A DNA stretch of 64,000 nt from Celoporthe dispersa (Eukaryota; Ascomycota; Sordariomycetes; Diaporthales; Cryphonectriaceae): assembly GCA_016584495.1 (NCBI GenBank), contig WAID01000009.1, forward strand, positions 2,294,001-2,358,000. Reading direction: 5' to 3'. The notes below the pieces were generated by a model. It was given only the letters and a program-made list of their open reading frames with translations, was not told the DNA's origin and ran no database searches. The position numbers and the translations under genes are program-made. Positions 45,828 through 57,989 of this stretch are shown here, in pieces; the stretch's first letter is position 1; every line of letters begins with the position of its first letter.

Positions 45828-47926
45828 CTACCTTCGCACGGCTGAGGGGTCCTTGTCCGGCATAATCCACAGCTGGCCTTCTCCTCTGCTGCCCATCACG
45901 GTCGCGAGCGGTGTTATGTCTCTGCGACAAGCTTCCAGCACTGGCGCATCCCAGTCCCCATCGTTTTCTCCTTCCACAGCCGCCGGGGTGGCCCAGCGGC
46001 GTGGGTTCTGGGCGTAGGCCAGTGGTGTCTCTTCCTGGCCGTTCCGCAGCCGGAACAGGTGGACATGCATCGTCAGCTTCAGATGAGAGAAAACCCATGG
46101 CACGCTACCCAGCTCCCCACGGTATTCCACATCAAGGCTCTGCTTTTCAGCCGCAGCCGACGCATCCTCCAGGTCGAAGAGATCTGTCACAAACCTGCGG
46201 GCTGTCCGCTTCCGAGATGCCGCAGTGCTATCGTTCGCCTCCGCCACCAGAATCTGGCTTGGAAACTCCCATAGGCCGGCGAGAAGACCTAGTACATTTA
46301 GCAGATTGGTCTTCATGTTCTTCCGCTCCCCCCCCTTTTTTTTTTTTCCTTCTTTCTTTTTCCCCACTCTACTTTCTCTTCTCTGTGCGGCTTACCTTTG
46401 TTTGGACGTTTCTGTAGCAGGTACATCCCATCACTAGCCCTCTGTATCGCGCACACGAGGGTCTCCTGCTCCCGCAAGGCTTTCTTCACAACCTTGACTG
46501 GGAATTTCTGGGCATGGGAAACGATGATGCTGAGCGCTTCAGGAGAGAGGCCCCCCTGGCGGGCTGCCCCGGCCTTGCTGCCAGGTGTTCCCGATGGGCC
46601 TGGGCTGAAGAAGGACGATAACGTGGCCTGCTTTGGTTTTTTCACGGCCGACTTCTGAGCTGCATTGTCTGTAGCGACATTCTCAAAGGGCTCACATAGC
46701 TGACAGAGGTCCTCGATCTCGACTGGTTGTGCCGCCCTGCTGGCACCTTTCCGGCGCTGTCCGGCCTCGGACAGCGTCCCGCCCTCTTCGTATGCGCGAC
46801 ACGTCATTGTGATGGGACAGGCCGAGCAGTTCGGCTGGGGGGTGCAGACGGTGCTGCCTAGCTCCATCAGCGCCTGTCCCCACCGCCCTGGGCCGTCGTT
46901 GGGCGGTGCCTCTCCCGCCTCCTTGCCTTCTCTGGCAGCACCACCCTCGAGCGCGACAGTCTCCACAAGAGCACCCGCACAGGCCCAGATCAGGTCGATG
47001 ACGGTCTTGTCGGTCTTGGTATCCCCCAGGACGCCCAGCTGGCGGCTGAGCACGCGCAGGACGTTACCATCCACCATCGGAGCCGGGCGGCCAAACACAA
47101 TGGACGAGAGCGCGCCGGCGGTGTACGGACCAACGCCCGGTATCTCCTTCTCGAGTGTCTTGGCATCCTGGGGCATCAGGCCGCGCCAGTCTGGGTGTTG
47201 GACGACTTTCCTGCAGGCCTCGAGAATGCGTCTGCACCGTGAATAGTAGCCCAGACCCCTCCAGGCGCTCATGACATCGTCCTCGCCGGCTTGCGCCAGG
47301 TCGTAGACCGTGGGCCACTTCTCCATCCACCTGTTCCAGTAGTCAATGACGACCTTGACCCGCGTCTGCTGGAGCATAATCTCGGATATAAAGACCTCGT
47401 AGGCGCGCTGTGTCAGGGCCCTCCGGAGCCCAGCAGCGTCGTCGTAGTCCTTGGGATTGATAAAAGGCTTCCTCCAGGGCATCGAGCGATCGGTGCTGAC
47501 CTCGTCATACCAGTCCAGGAGGGCAGCCCTGCCCCGGCTGCCGAGCTCACCGTGAAGCAAAAGAGGCCGGTGATACTCGAGGCCATGTTGACGGAGCGGA
47601 AAACGGCACGAGGATACTTCAGCGTCGAGGTCCGGGTTTAGTGTCGAGAAGAGACGGTGGTGCAGGTTCAGGACTGGCTCTGGTCCTGCTCCGTTCTTAT
47701 TCCTGGTCCCCCTTGCCCGCTTCACTGGGCGCTGGGGTGGTTGGGCAACACCACCGCCCGCGTCAGACGCGTCGCTTTCTCGTCTCAGCACGCGCTTCTG
47801 TGGCGTCTCTCGGGGCGGCTGCTCTCCTCTGGCCCTCTCTGTGTAGATTTCTGTCTCCTGGTGCGGGCTCAGCTGCGCCTGTATGCGTTTCGACGCGAGC
47901 AGCGAGCTCTGTCGACGGGCTGCCAT
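45828..47926 (-). CDS. Adenine DNA glycosylase, MutY/MUTYH family
   Basis: Base-excision repair enzyme that removes adenine mispaired with 8-oxoguanine; expected in nucleus and mitochondria. Exons (minus strand) are 47926-46396 and 46288-45828, 663 aa. Visible features in order: a basic N-terminal region; MLQQTRVKVVIDYW; the helix-hairpin-helix IPGVGPYTAGALSSI (about residues 259-273); the catalytic Asp in APMVDGNVLRVLSR; the iron-sulfur cluster cysteines in VCTPQPNCSACPITMTC (about residue 365); and, across the intron, a NUDIX-like 8-oxoG-recognition domain (LLQKRPNKGLLAGLWEFPSQ). The first Cys spacing is C-x5-C instead of the usual C-x6-C. The frame is open further upstream but only from a GTG, so the ATG at 47926 is chosen. 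It diverges from the helicase at 48534. Confidence 0.9.
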
Positions 47927-48533
47927 CTGTGATCCGGCGGGTGATTCTGACCCCACGCCTGGCCTGGCGTGTTTTTATCTGAGACACGGCGATGGGTGAG
48001 GCCCAGGTTCCTCGGCAGGCCTGAAACGCGAAAAAAATCGATCAGGTCGTGCGCCTGCGTCGGTCGACGACGAGAGGTAGACCCGCGCGTGCCCAGGCAG
48101 GTCCAGGCTGGAGGTGGTTCGGTGCTGTACATGGTACATAGTGGCCGAGATACAACACTGTTGCCCTAACCCTGACAGGTGGCTGCCAATCCTGGCCTGC
48201 TGAAGCCCAGGGCCCCAAGCTCCCTGTCTCGCAGCACCTCTGATCGTGGTTGGCCGCCGCCCAAGGCAGCTCGCTCAAAACAGCTGTCCGACCTCGAAGA
48301 GGATAGGCCCAGCTCGGTGCAGTCGTCCCAGTGTCCCTGAGCACTGGAGGATCTCGGCTCTGAACTCCCATCTGTCCAGCCGTGCGAATCTTCACTCTCG
48401 TTCTCCTCCTGTGCTTGCTTGGCCGACCCACCCTCTTTCTCTCTTCTTCTCTCCCTCTCTCTCTGTCTCTCTGTCTCTCGCCCGCGCGCACGCGACTCTC
48501 GCAGCTGGGAGACTGCACGACGCCACCTCCAGG
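47927..48533. promoter_or_regulatory. Divergent promoter, MutY and MOV10-like helicase
   Basis: About 600 bp between two divergent start codons. The right part is a (CT)n-rich leader (48.43-48.48 kb). The open frame running into the helicase from 48246 is low-complexity and treated as leader. Confidence 0.5.
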
Positions 48534-51415
48534 ATGCCTCGAAAGTCGAGTGCCATCCCAATCGTCGACCCAGAAACCAAGCAGGTCTCTGAGCCCGCAG
48601 CTGTCGTGCCGGCTCTGCCAGCCCGGCCCAGGATCCCAGGCACGGCGGATCAGCCCAGCACGGCGCCTGGTGAGAGTGGCATACAGGGCAGGGGACGTGG
48701 GACGAAGAGTACCGCTCAGCCTGCAAGGAGGGACGAGCCCGACAGGAAGAATGCCGGGCCTCCTCCTCCTCCTCTCCCTCAGCCGGGTCGCCCCCAGGCA
48801 GTGAACCTGGACGAGGAGTCGTCATCTGCCTTCAACGTCTACGCTCGCCCTTTTGTCCCGGCAGCCTTCGCCGTCATAAACACCCTTCCTGGGAGGAGTA
48901 TCCCCACCATCCCGAGGAAGGCTATCAACTATGACGCCTACATCTCTCAGTCGCTTGGACCCGTCGCCGGCTTCCTCCCTGCGCCTCGCGTTCTGGGCCC
49001 ACCGCCAATATCTACAGCTTCTGCCACGGCCAGCCTCGGCCCTCGTCATTATGAGGCCTTCTTCGAGTACCACCTGCGGCAGGAGGTGGAGGCTGAGGGA
49101 GGGAGATCGAGGCATGTTCTCTCTACGGTCACGAGTGCCTCGTCAAGCCAGCACTTCCCGCGCTGCAGCCCGACGAGGCCCTCTTGACCCTGCATGTCCC
49201 CGGCCTCAGGGAGAACAACCCCTTTGTGGAGGAAGATGATGTTGTCCAGCTGCGTCAGCTGCGCTACGGGAGCGATGGGAACCTGCTCGGGATGAAAGAG
49301 TGGCTCTCTGAGGTGACGGCTTCGGGGGACCAACCTGCACAGACATCATTGATCAAGGCCGCGCCCGGTTGGACCGGCGTCATCTACTTGGCACGAGTCG
49401 TGGGCGTTGCACGGCTCACCGAGACCCTTCATCTCCGGGTTACTGGTCTCCCTCCGTTCTCTACCAGCTACACCGCAAAGTTCAACGTCCAGTTCCAGGT
49501 GTCCATGGACAGGCACATTCCCATGTGCTATGCCCTTCCCGAGGCACAGGATGCGCTTCCTCATGGGGGCTGGCTCAACTCGATGCTCTTTCCGACCTTT
49601 GCAGATGTCACCATCCAGGAGTTCCTCCACCCGGATGTCTTTGAGCAGCAGTTCTTCGATCCGACGCTCAACCTGGAGCAGAAGAAGGCCGTCGAGAGTA
49701 TCTGGTCACGCTGCCACGGCACGCTGCCGTACGGGATTTTTGGCCCACCCGGGACGGGCAAGACAAAGACCATCATCGAGACGGCCCTGCAGCTCGTCAA
49801 AAACTCGACAGAGCATAATCACATCCTCCTCTGTGCGCCGTCAGATCCCGCAGCAGACATCCTCTGTCAGCGCCTCATCGGACCCCTCGAGCCTGGCCAG
49901 ATGTTGCGGCTGAATAGGCCCAGCCGAACATTCGCCGAGGTGCCGGACGCGCTCCTCCCCTTCTGCTTTGTGCACAAAGAAGAGTTCTCGCTGCCTCCCT
50001 TTCCCATCCTCATGAGGTGCCGTGTGGTCGTCACGACCTGCCGGGATGCCTCCATGTTGACGAGAGCCAGGATGACCAACAAAGATCTGCACGCTATCCA
50101 GATTGGCATGCAGGACACGTTTGCTGTCATCAACCCGCTTCAGCCTGTGCCTGAGCCTATGATGCACTGGTCGGCTCTCCTGATCGATGAGGCTGCCCAG
50201 GCGACGGAGCCCGAGGCCTTGATACCTCTGACCGTGGTGGCACCACCCACCGTGCGCTATTCCGGCACACCTGCGCCTCTGATTGTCATGGCTGGCGATG
50301 AGCACCAGCTGGGGCCTAGAACGTCGCTGGCACGGTCGCCCCTCCGACAATCCCTCTTTGCGCGGCTCTTTAGGCGTCCTGTGTATGCTGATCATCCCCT
50401 GGCGCGGGGCAAGAAGGGCGAGCCGCCCACACCGCTCACGCAGTCCCTGCTGCCTGTCTTCCAACCCGCCTTCACCAACCTCATACGCAACTACCGATCG
50501 CACCCGGCCATCCTGGCCCTTCCCTCGAAGCTCTTCTACTGGGACACGCTGGAGCCCGAGGCGACGGGCACTGACCGCCTGTCGGCGTGGGAGGGCTGGA
50601 AGGGTCGCAGATGGCCTGTGCTCTTCCACGAGAACCCATCGCTGGACGAGCTCGAGCTTCCTGGGCTGTTCGAGGGCACGGGCGGCTGGTACAACCACGG
50701 CGAGGCCACCATCGCGTGTGCCTACGCCCAGTCCTTGGTGCGGTCGCGGCTGGTCGAGCAGAAGGAGGTGTGCATCATGTCCCCGTTCAAGGCACAGGTC
50801 CGACACCTGCGGGAATGCATCAGAAAGCCCGAGTACGGAAGCCTGTGGGATGTCAACATCGGTCCTACTGAAGCGTTTCAGGGCCTAGAGAGGAGCGTGG
50901 TCATCCTCTGCGTGACGAGGGCGAGGAAGAAGTTTGTCGAGCGAGACCAGCAGATAGGGTGGGGCATCATCGGCACGCCCAACAAGCTCAATGTCGCCCT
51001 GACGAGGGCCAAACACGGCCTGATCGTCGTGGGAAGCCGGGACCTGCTCGTCGAGGACCCGAACTGGAAAGCCTTTATCGACTTCTGCGAGCGGAACGGC
51101 CTTGTCTCCAGCAGCGCGCAGGCCGCCAGGGACCATAATGGCGATGCTGGCCACGCGGTACAGCCCCAGGGACAGCTCACGCGGCTCGAGAAGGAGCTCA
51201 TCGACAGAGAGAAGAAAAAGAAGAAGAGCATGCTGTTGCCGCCGCCGGGCATGTTCTTTGATGCGATGCGCGGTGTCGAGCCAAGACAGGAAATGTGGCC
51301 CGGCAGCATACTGCACGCGCCGCCAGTGCCTGAGGAGCACGATGGCGATGACGACGACGACGACTACTATGATGAACATGAATATTATTATGACCACGAC
51401 TTTGATGAAATCTGA
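48534..51415 (+). CDS. Upf1-like superfamily 1 RNA helicase, MOV10/SDE3 type (one apparent 1-nt deletion)
   Basis: ATP-dependent RNA helicase, 960 aa, single exon. Start MPRKSSAIPI at 48534. A disordered Pro-rich N-terminus (about 110 residues) precedes a beta-rich domain, then RecA1 with Walker A GPPGTGKT (about residues 403-410), Walker B/motif II LLIDEAAQATEPEAL (about 548-562) and motif III AGDEHQLGP; RecA2 shows LIRNYRSHPAIL, TEAFQGLERSVVILCVTRA and PNKLNVALTRAKHGLIVVGS. An acidic Asp/Tyr-rich tail ends the protein. The frame breaks at GGG 49101-49103, where one G appears missing; restoring it joins RQEVEAEGG to YGHECLVKPALPALQPDEA. MOV10, Armitage, SDE3 and the fission yeast Hrr1 and Neurospora SAD-3 helicases are related and act in RNA silencing; such a role here is inference. 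Confidence 0.88.
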
Positions 51416-52108
51416 TGGGGCGCATGGATGCATGGACGGGACGGGACGGGATGGGACGGGACAGGTTTGGGTTTGGATTCAGAGCATGGCGAAAGGTCCT
51501 ACAGGCTGCCACATTTGCAGTTGAAGGTTCTCTCTTTCCCTGGCGGTCTGCATCGGTTCGATCTCCATGGCGTGCTCGCGGAAGGTCGTCATTCCATACC
51601 TGCATAGCAAGAGCGCCGACCAGGCTTGCCGTTCTTTTTAATTAGATCTCAAATAACATCATTATTATTTTTATTTTCAGCCAAGCTGGTGAGACACACA
51701 CAAGACCACTGAACACGCTGCGCAGTGAAGAGGAGGAGGCATTCCTACCTCCGACCAAGGCTTGAGCATATTTTAGGTAGCAGCATTCGAGATTGGGTTT
51801 GTTTCTGTTGCTATTCCGACCCAAGGTACAGCGGGTTTGTCTCCACTAGCGGCCCCATGGCCAAGGAACGGGCGCACCTCCCAACTTCAGTCGTCATTCG
51901 AGGGTCCGGTTCCTCCTCCTCGCCCCTCCCCCCCCCCCCACTCACTCACCCACACTTACCTCTCATGTATCGCATGTTGAGACTTCAGAGTTCCTTTCCA
52001 CAGCAGCTCCGCAAGACCTGGTCCTGTTCTCCCTGGAGCACCTGTCCGACTTCGTTCGCGGGTCTGGCATATTATAGTGATCCAAGACCCCGCCCACACC
52101 CGCTCAGG
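51416..52108. other. Intergenic region upstream of the aldo-keto reductase
   Basis: About 690 bp with short GGGAC repeats just after the helicase stop. From 51965 the reductase frame is open with two in-frame ATGs and would add a 48-residue Arg/Ser-rich N-terminus (see findings). A C10 run lies near 51.93 kb. Confidence 0.5.
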
Positions 52109-53138
52109 ATGAACTCCTCCGAAGCCTCACATGAACCCGATGCCACGGGTGCCGACCCGAAACAGCTTGGCTACCTGCCCGACCTGAAGCTCAACGACGG
52201 ACACGGCATCCCCATGGCAAGTCCCCTACGCAGGAATCTCTTTCTCCGTGAAGAGAGGCTCGTGACGCTAACACACCCCCTCCCACCCCTCCCAAAGCTC
52301 GCGTACGGCCTCGGCACAGCCAACTTCAAGAGAGGCCCGGGCCGTGACATCATCGACGACAAGATCATTATGGACACCGTGACAGCCATCAAGTGCGGCT
52401 ACACCCACCTGGACGGCGCCGACGGCTACGGCAACGAGGCCGAGCTGGGCCGCGCGATCAAGAAGGCCGGCGTCCCGCGGGAGAGGCTCTTCGTCACGAC
52501 CAAGTGCAGCCAGGTGGAGCCCGGGCGGCTCTCGCAGAGCCTGGACACGTCGCTCGAGAAGCTGGGGCTCGACCACGTCGACCTGTACCTGATCCACCAG
52601 CCGTTCTTTTGCGGACGGGGACCCCCGGCTGCTGCAGAGCACGTGGGCGGAGATGGAGGCGATCCGGGCGTCTGGGCGCGCCAGGAGCATCGGGGTGAGC
52701 AACTACACGGCGAGACACCTGGACGTGCTGCTGGAGACGGCCGAGGTGGTGCCGGCCCTCAACCAGATCGAGTTTCACCCGTATCTTCAGCACGGGGACC
52801 TGCTGGCGTACCACCGGGACAAGGGGATCGCGGTGTCGGCGTACTCGCCGCTAACGGCGGTGACGAGGGCGAAGCCCGGCCCCTTGGACGATGTGTATCC
52901 ACCGCTGGCAAGAAAGTACGGCGTGGGCGAGGCTGACGTTGCGCTGCGCTGGGTAGTCGACCAGGGCGCCGTGGTGATCACGACGAGCTCCAAGGAGGAG
53001 AGGCTGAAGAGCTTCCTGGCGAAGCTGCCCAGCTTCAAGCTGACGCCCAAGGAGGTGGGGCTGATCTCTGAGAAGGGGAGGGGGAAGAACTATAGGGGGT
53101 TCTGGACACATAAGATCAAAGAGGGCGACTGGGCATAA
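52109..53138 (+). CDS. Aldo-keto reductase with a GC-AG intron (one apparent frameshift)
   Basis: NAD(P)H-dependent carbonyl reductase, TIM barrel, 315 aa. Exons 52109-52216 and 52298-53138. The 81-nt intron begins GCAAGT, the standard GC donor, has a GCTAAC branch site, ends AAAG and is stop-free in frame. The catalytic tetrad is visible: Asp and Tyr in LDGADGYGNE, Lys in VTTKCSQ and His in YLIHQPFF. Cofactor-binding elements include SIGVSNYTARHL, LNQIEFHPYLQ and VVITTSSKEERLKSF. The frame slips at the T4 run 52617-52620; removing one T joins HQPFF to ADGDPRLLQSTWAEMEAI. The 52109 ATG is the first that gives a family-like N-terminus, but an upstream start at 51965 is possible. Substrate unknown. 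Confidence 0.88.
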
Positions 53139-53299
53139 GACGAGCTGTTGGCCGATCACAAGACGCATGCCACATCATGAGCCGGCACCTCGGAGGGACT
53201 AAGACAGCTTGATCTCTATAGAGGTGTATCGAGAGGGTGGAAAGCCGAGAGCTGTCCCTCCCAAGACCTCTCTTCCTAGGCCTCAAAAGTAGTACTTGG

Positions 53300-53302
<3 letters not shown>

Positions 53303-53332
<30 letters not shown>
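53303..53332. repeat. (TC)n microsatellite
   Basis: A 30-bp CT tract between the convergent aldo-keto reductase and XRCC4-like genes. Confidence 0.9.
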
Positions 53333-53337
<5 letters not shown>

Positions 53338-53388
53338 CATGTTCCTCCCTCGGGATTTCTCTCAGGCATCCAACCACACAGCTTGCCA

Positions 53389-55178
53389 TCACTCAGAAGC
53401 CGTCGACTCATCCGGGTCAAAGACTGGTGAAGATCTCTTCTTCTTGACAGGCGACTTGCTATCGTCCTCAGATCCAGATACAGAGCCTGTAGTCTTTCTG
53501 TCTCGCAGGTCTCGGCCCGGCCTGTCAGTAGCATTCTTCTTCTTCTTCTTCGCGGGGCCTTTAGCCGTGGACGAGGAGGGGGATGCTCGGGCCGCCCCCT
53601 TCCGACCAGCTCTCTTGGGCTCAGGCGCAGGCTGAGGTTCACTTCCACTCGCCGTGTCCGAGTCCTCTGGCGTCGTCATGCCAACATCGGACACCTCCTC
53701 GTCATGACTCTCCTCGGGAGCCTCCGGGTCGACATCGTCGACATCCATCTTACTCGCGGCATCGTCGGACTCCATGCCGACGCCAGGATCATCCTCCTTC
53801 TTCTCCTCAGCAGCCTTACGCTTGCCCTTTCTCGAGGCCCCAGCGGGACCACGGCGCTCTGGTGATGCTGGCGAGGCTGCAGCAGCCGCGTCGAGCTTAT
53901 CCTGGTCCACGTCCGCCGTGGCCAGGATCTTGTCCTGCATGCGGATCTTAAGCTTCTTCTCGTTCAGCAGGTCCCTCAGCCACGAGTCGTGCTGGGCCTC
54001 GAACTCATGCTTGTTGCGCCCGAGCTCCTCAAAGCGGGCGGTCTCCCTGGCAACAAGCCTCTCGAGATCGTCGTGCCTGCGCCTGAGCCCGGCGATCTCC
54101 TGCTCCAGCCTGGCGCGGGCCCTGACGGACTCGGCACACCAGTCGAAGATGTCGAGTGTTTCAGCCGCGGCCCTGCTCCTGCGCAGCTTCAGGACGCCCA
54201 GGGTTTCCTAACACGTCGCGTCATTAGCCTTTGGGGGGGTGGGAGTGGGTTCCAGCCTGGCCGGAGGTGCATCCCCGGGGACCCTTCGAGAGGGGAGGGA
54301 GATGGCGGGGGGGCGCGTGTTCAGTGGCAAACACCAGGTGGGAAGGTGTAGTGGGTGGGTCCCGGTGGCATAAAGAAGAAAGAAAAGAAAGAAAAAAAGG
54401 CTATTATCTCGGGGGTCCAAGCGGGATGGTGATGAAGATGAAGAAGGGGCGAGACATACCGGACGCCCCGAGACCCTCTTCTTCTGGACGTGGATGAACA
54501 GGTAACCCTCGTCACTTGTCTGGGCATAGGCTTCGATATCCCCAAGGGCATGGCCGTCAAGGAGCAGGGCCTCTAGGGAATCCTGCCACTCTGCGTCGGA
54601 ACAGGCACTGTCGTCATGTTTGTACCTTGCGACCTTGCCATGCTGCACTAGAACAACGAGGGCGGACGGGGAAGGTCTCCGAGATTAGCAACGGCGAGAT
54701 CAGCGCCGAGAGAGAGAGAGAGAGAGAGGGTGGGCGTGTGTGCAAAGAAGGCGAGGGATCTAGGAAGGAGAGGTGATATGTGATGGCTGGGAAATGTGTG
54801 TTACGCGCACACATACACACACACAGTCATAGGCCCTAGAGGTTAAAGCTGACTGCAGGTGATGATGGGATGATGGATGAATGACCGATTACCGAGGCCA
54901 GATCGGCAGGGCCCCAGCTGCAAGGGACCAGAAACAGGCTGGGGACGGGGGACGGGGATGAGGGAATAAGAAGAGAGAGGGAAGGAAAAAAACAACCACA
55001 GAGACTCACAGGTCATGACATAGGCCTCGATATTATCAGTCGCCACAAGTTCCAGATTAAGTGGGCGTGTTGAAGATCCTTCAGGGCTCGGGGTGATGCC
55101 AACCAGGACATGCGTCTTCTGATCGTCCTGAGGGTGCCTGAGCGGGAGATGAAGGACGTAGGGTGCTGCCGTTGCCAT
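53389..55178 (-). CDS. XRCC4/Lif1-like non-homologous end-joining factor
   Basis: Nuclear partner of DNA ligase IV in double-strand break repair, 391 aa. Minus-strand exons: 55178-55010, 54647-54460 and 54207-53389, giving an exact multiple of three without correction. The N-terminal head (MATAAPYVLHLPL, LVATDNIEAYVMTLQHG, SDAEWQDSLEALLLD, EGYLFIHVQKK) has the XRCC4 beta-sandwich pattern. It is followed by a helix with LDIFDWCAESV and a long coiled coil rich in Leu/Arg/Glu (residues about 120-190) for dimerisation and ligase binding. The tail is acidic and Ser/Lys-rich with KKKKK and KKKRSS basic patches likely to be nuclear localisation signals. Sequence conservation in this family is low, so the call rests on the domain order. 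It is convergent to the aldo-keto reductase (250 bp apart). Confidence 0.75.
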
Positions 55179-57989
55179 AGTGAATAGTGATATGAAGGAC
55201 CCCAGCTTTTTTTTCTCTTCTTTCTCTTTTCCCTTTCTTGCAAGGGTGTTGGTACCCGTCCAGGCCGTTGTCCCCGTGGGAGCGAGAGGCCGTGATGGTG
55301 TGTGGAGCAGGAGGCGGAAAGAGGCTGGTTTGCTTCTGACCTAAATGTTTAATCACCGGAGGAGGGAGTGCGTATAGTAGTACAATGTACAGCCCATCAA
55401 TCCAGCTTCAGCACGGCGTATGTACGGGGGGAACGGGACGGGAGTACAAAGCACAGCGCGTGGGTAGGGAGCCAGAGTTTAGCAGCTAGTGTGAACGAGA
55501 TGGAACCCTGGCTGCTCCGCTGACAGGAATTTTGTGCAAAGACAGAGATGAGATGTGAGGGGATGGGGCACATATGACGATGGTGCTGGGGCGGAGGGAT
55601 GACCTGATGGGTGGTGGTTGTTGTGGGAAGAAGAAGAGAGAGTGAGAGAAGAAAAACACAGCTTCTTTCCACGAGATGATACAGAGAGGTTTTCATACCA
55701 TGTACTACAACAAGTGTCTAGGCAGACGAGGCAGCTGCCTGGTGGCTGATGGATACAACCCCAAGATTCTACTCTTTTCTCTTTTCTTGTGACCAAAAAA
55801 ACACAAAATTCACAGCCCATCACAAGTCTGCTCAGTGAACTTTTTTTTTCTTTCTTTCTTTCTTTTTTCATAGCCAAAAAGAAGAAGAAAAAATCAAGAC
55901 AGATGTGTATCTTGTTGGCGTGGCGGCTGGTAAGAGTGACAGGTTGTTATTAATTTACCATGTAGTATACAAGTTCATGCTAATGATGCTGGTATTTTTC
56001 AGACACCCCTGCACAGAACTAATTATGCCTGGCTGAGGGCTTAACAGGGCAGACCTGACTTCTGGTTTGACCTTGCAGCCTGACATGACCAGATCATCCA
56101 TCCTGAGGACCATCCCAGGGACCAGTGTTGCAAAACACTCCTTAGTGTGTGCCAAATTTACAATAGGATTTTATATGTGTTCCTGCTATGGGATGGTTAT
56201 AGCATTCCTTATTAACCCTTGGCACAGAGAGAGAGAGAGAGAGAGAGGGAGGCCCTGAATCTGCAACCTTCTTTGGTCTGGAGAGGGTGAGGGGTGGAAG
56301 GGGTGGAGGGAGGGGGAAGCTGCACTGGCCCGTTCATGTGGCTGAACACGAGGGGAGAGAGACAAGGAAGAGAAAGAAGGAGAAGAAGAAAAAAAGAAGA
56401 AAAGGCGCGTCTCGCGACTAGTAGCGTCTGATCTAATGACTTATGGTACATGTGTGAGGTGGGAGAGGAAAAAGAAGGGGAGGAAAAAGGATAGGTCGAC
56501 AATATTACTACGTGGTACCGTGGTTACAGCTACACGGCATGCTGAGGGCTCAAGCTCCGGGGAGTTCTGTCTATGCCCCACCGCCCTGCCCGCCTCGCGA
56601 GGTCAGTGCTGAACCCTCTCCCCAGCCCGACTCGCGTAGTAGTAGAGGCTCAGTAGGGATGTTACAGCAAGCAGCACATACTACTTAGTACACATAGTAG
56701 TGCTAGTGCTGGTACTGCGTGCCTGTAACCCCCTGTCTCCCTGCCCCCCCTGCCCCCCTCCCCTCCCCCCAATCCTGGAGCCCTGTCCCCAGCCGCTCGC
56801 TGCACTAGCTAAGCAGCAGGCACATCATCACAATCGACACAGCTGCCAGCCCCAGCCATCATCTTTGGTCAGATCAACAACCTCCACCAAACCCGCCCGC
56901 CCTCCCGCCCAGGTCCCAAGGCTCCCCTGCTGCAGGTGCAGGTGCAGGTTTTCCCCTTCCCAACCCTAGGCTGGCCCCAGCCCAGCTGTGACCACCCACC
57001 CACCCCCCCTTCCCTTCCCTCCTTCTGGATCCTGCCTCCAATCAATTCCCACAAGCATCGTCACCGCAACCTCTTCCCTCTCTCTGTCCCTCTCTCTCTC
57101 TCTCTCACACACACATTCTCACACACACTCACACACACTCTCTCTCTTCCTCCTCCTGCTGCAAGGTGTTTGTTCCATCTTGTTCCATCTCACCACCCTG
57201 CATCCTTTGCATAACCTCTTCTTTTGTTGTTTCTTTTTTTTCCTCTCCTTCCCTTCTTCTCCTCCTCTCTTCCACTTTTCATCAGGTCATTACCAGGGAC
57301 GAGAGAGTGGAGAAGGCACTGTTGGTTACGCGCCTGGTCGACGTGGTCGCAGCCATCAGCCATCAATCCTGTCCTTCGCAACTGGAGCCCCCGCCTCAAT
57401 TTCCCTCTCTCTCTCCCAGCCAGGTCTTATTTCCACCCAGGCCAGTTGACGTGCATTACGCATCCTCCTCTTGTCATCTCGTATCCCCCCCCCCCCTCCA
57501 GAGAAAAATCTCCACAGTACCTTCGGACACACGGACCAGCAGCTTTCCTCGCGGAGACCCTCCAGCTTTTGTATCGCACAGCATCGGCGTCGCACCGTTC
57601 TCATCTTCCCAGATCCGCACGCGACAGGTTTTTTTGTTCCTCTGCCCTCTCCCACGCTTAATTTCCTCCTCCCCACACCGGACCCCCGACGAACGACATC
57701 ACTATCGCCTGTCTCTCTTTCTCAAAGGGACCAGGCGGGATCCAGCAATAAACAAACAAGCCTTGGGAGGATATACGTCCTGCGGAGATGAGCCAAGGGC
57801 CTGCACGTGGCCGCCATTGATGGGTATGATGATCTGCTTCTCGATCTGCTCTCGCAATCAGACTCAGACGCCACCCTGCCGCCCCCTGTGACGGCGCCGG
57901 CCACAGCCGAGTCGCAGCCAGCCTGTGCCTACCCACTTTCTTATGACGACCGCCGGCACTGTCTCCCGAGCTACCTCGTCACCACGAAC
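55179..57989. other. Divergent intergenic region and long leader of the Byr4 gene
   Basis: About 2.8 kb between divergent start codons. It has GTAC/TAGTA-rich sequence at 55.37 and 56.64-56.71 kb, a (GA)n tract near 56.23 kb, a C-rich run near 56.75 kb, and CT/CA microsatellites at 57.09-57.15 kb. From about 57.0 kb the plus strand is strongly C/T-rich, as in long fungal 5' leaders. The frame entering the Byr4 gene from 57807 begins with GTG and is treated as leader. Confidence 0.55.

Noticed and set aside
48160..48180. CCCTAACCCTGA resembling telomeric repeat
   Set aside because: Only about two units, inside an intergenic region between housekeeping genes.
57807..57989. N-terminal extension of Byr4
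   Set aside because: It begins with GTG and no ATG occurs in frame before 57990, which starts the family-like N-terminus.
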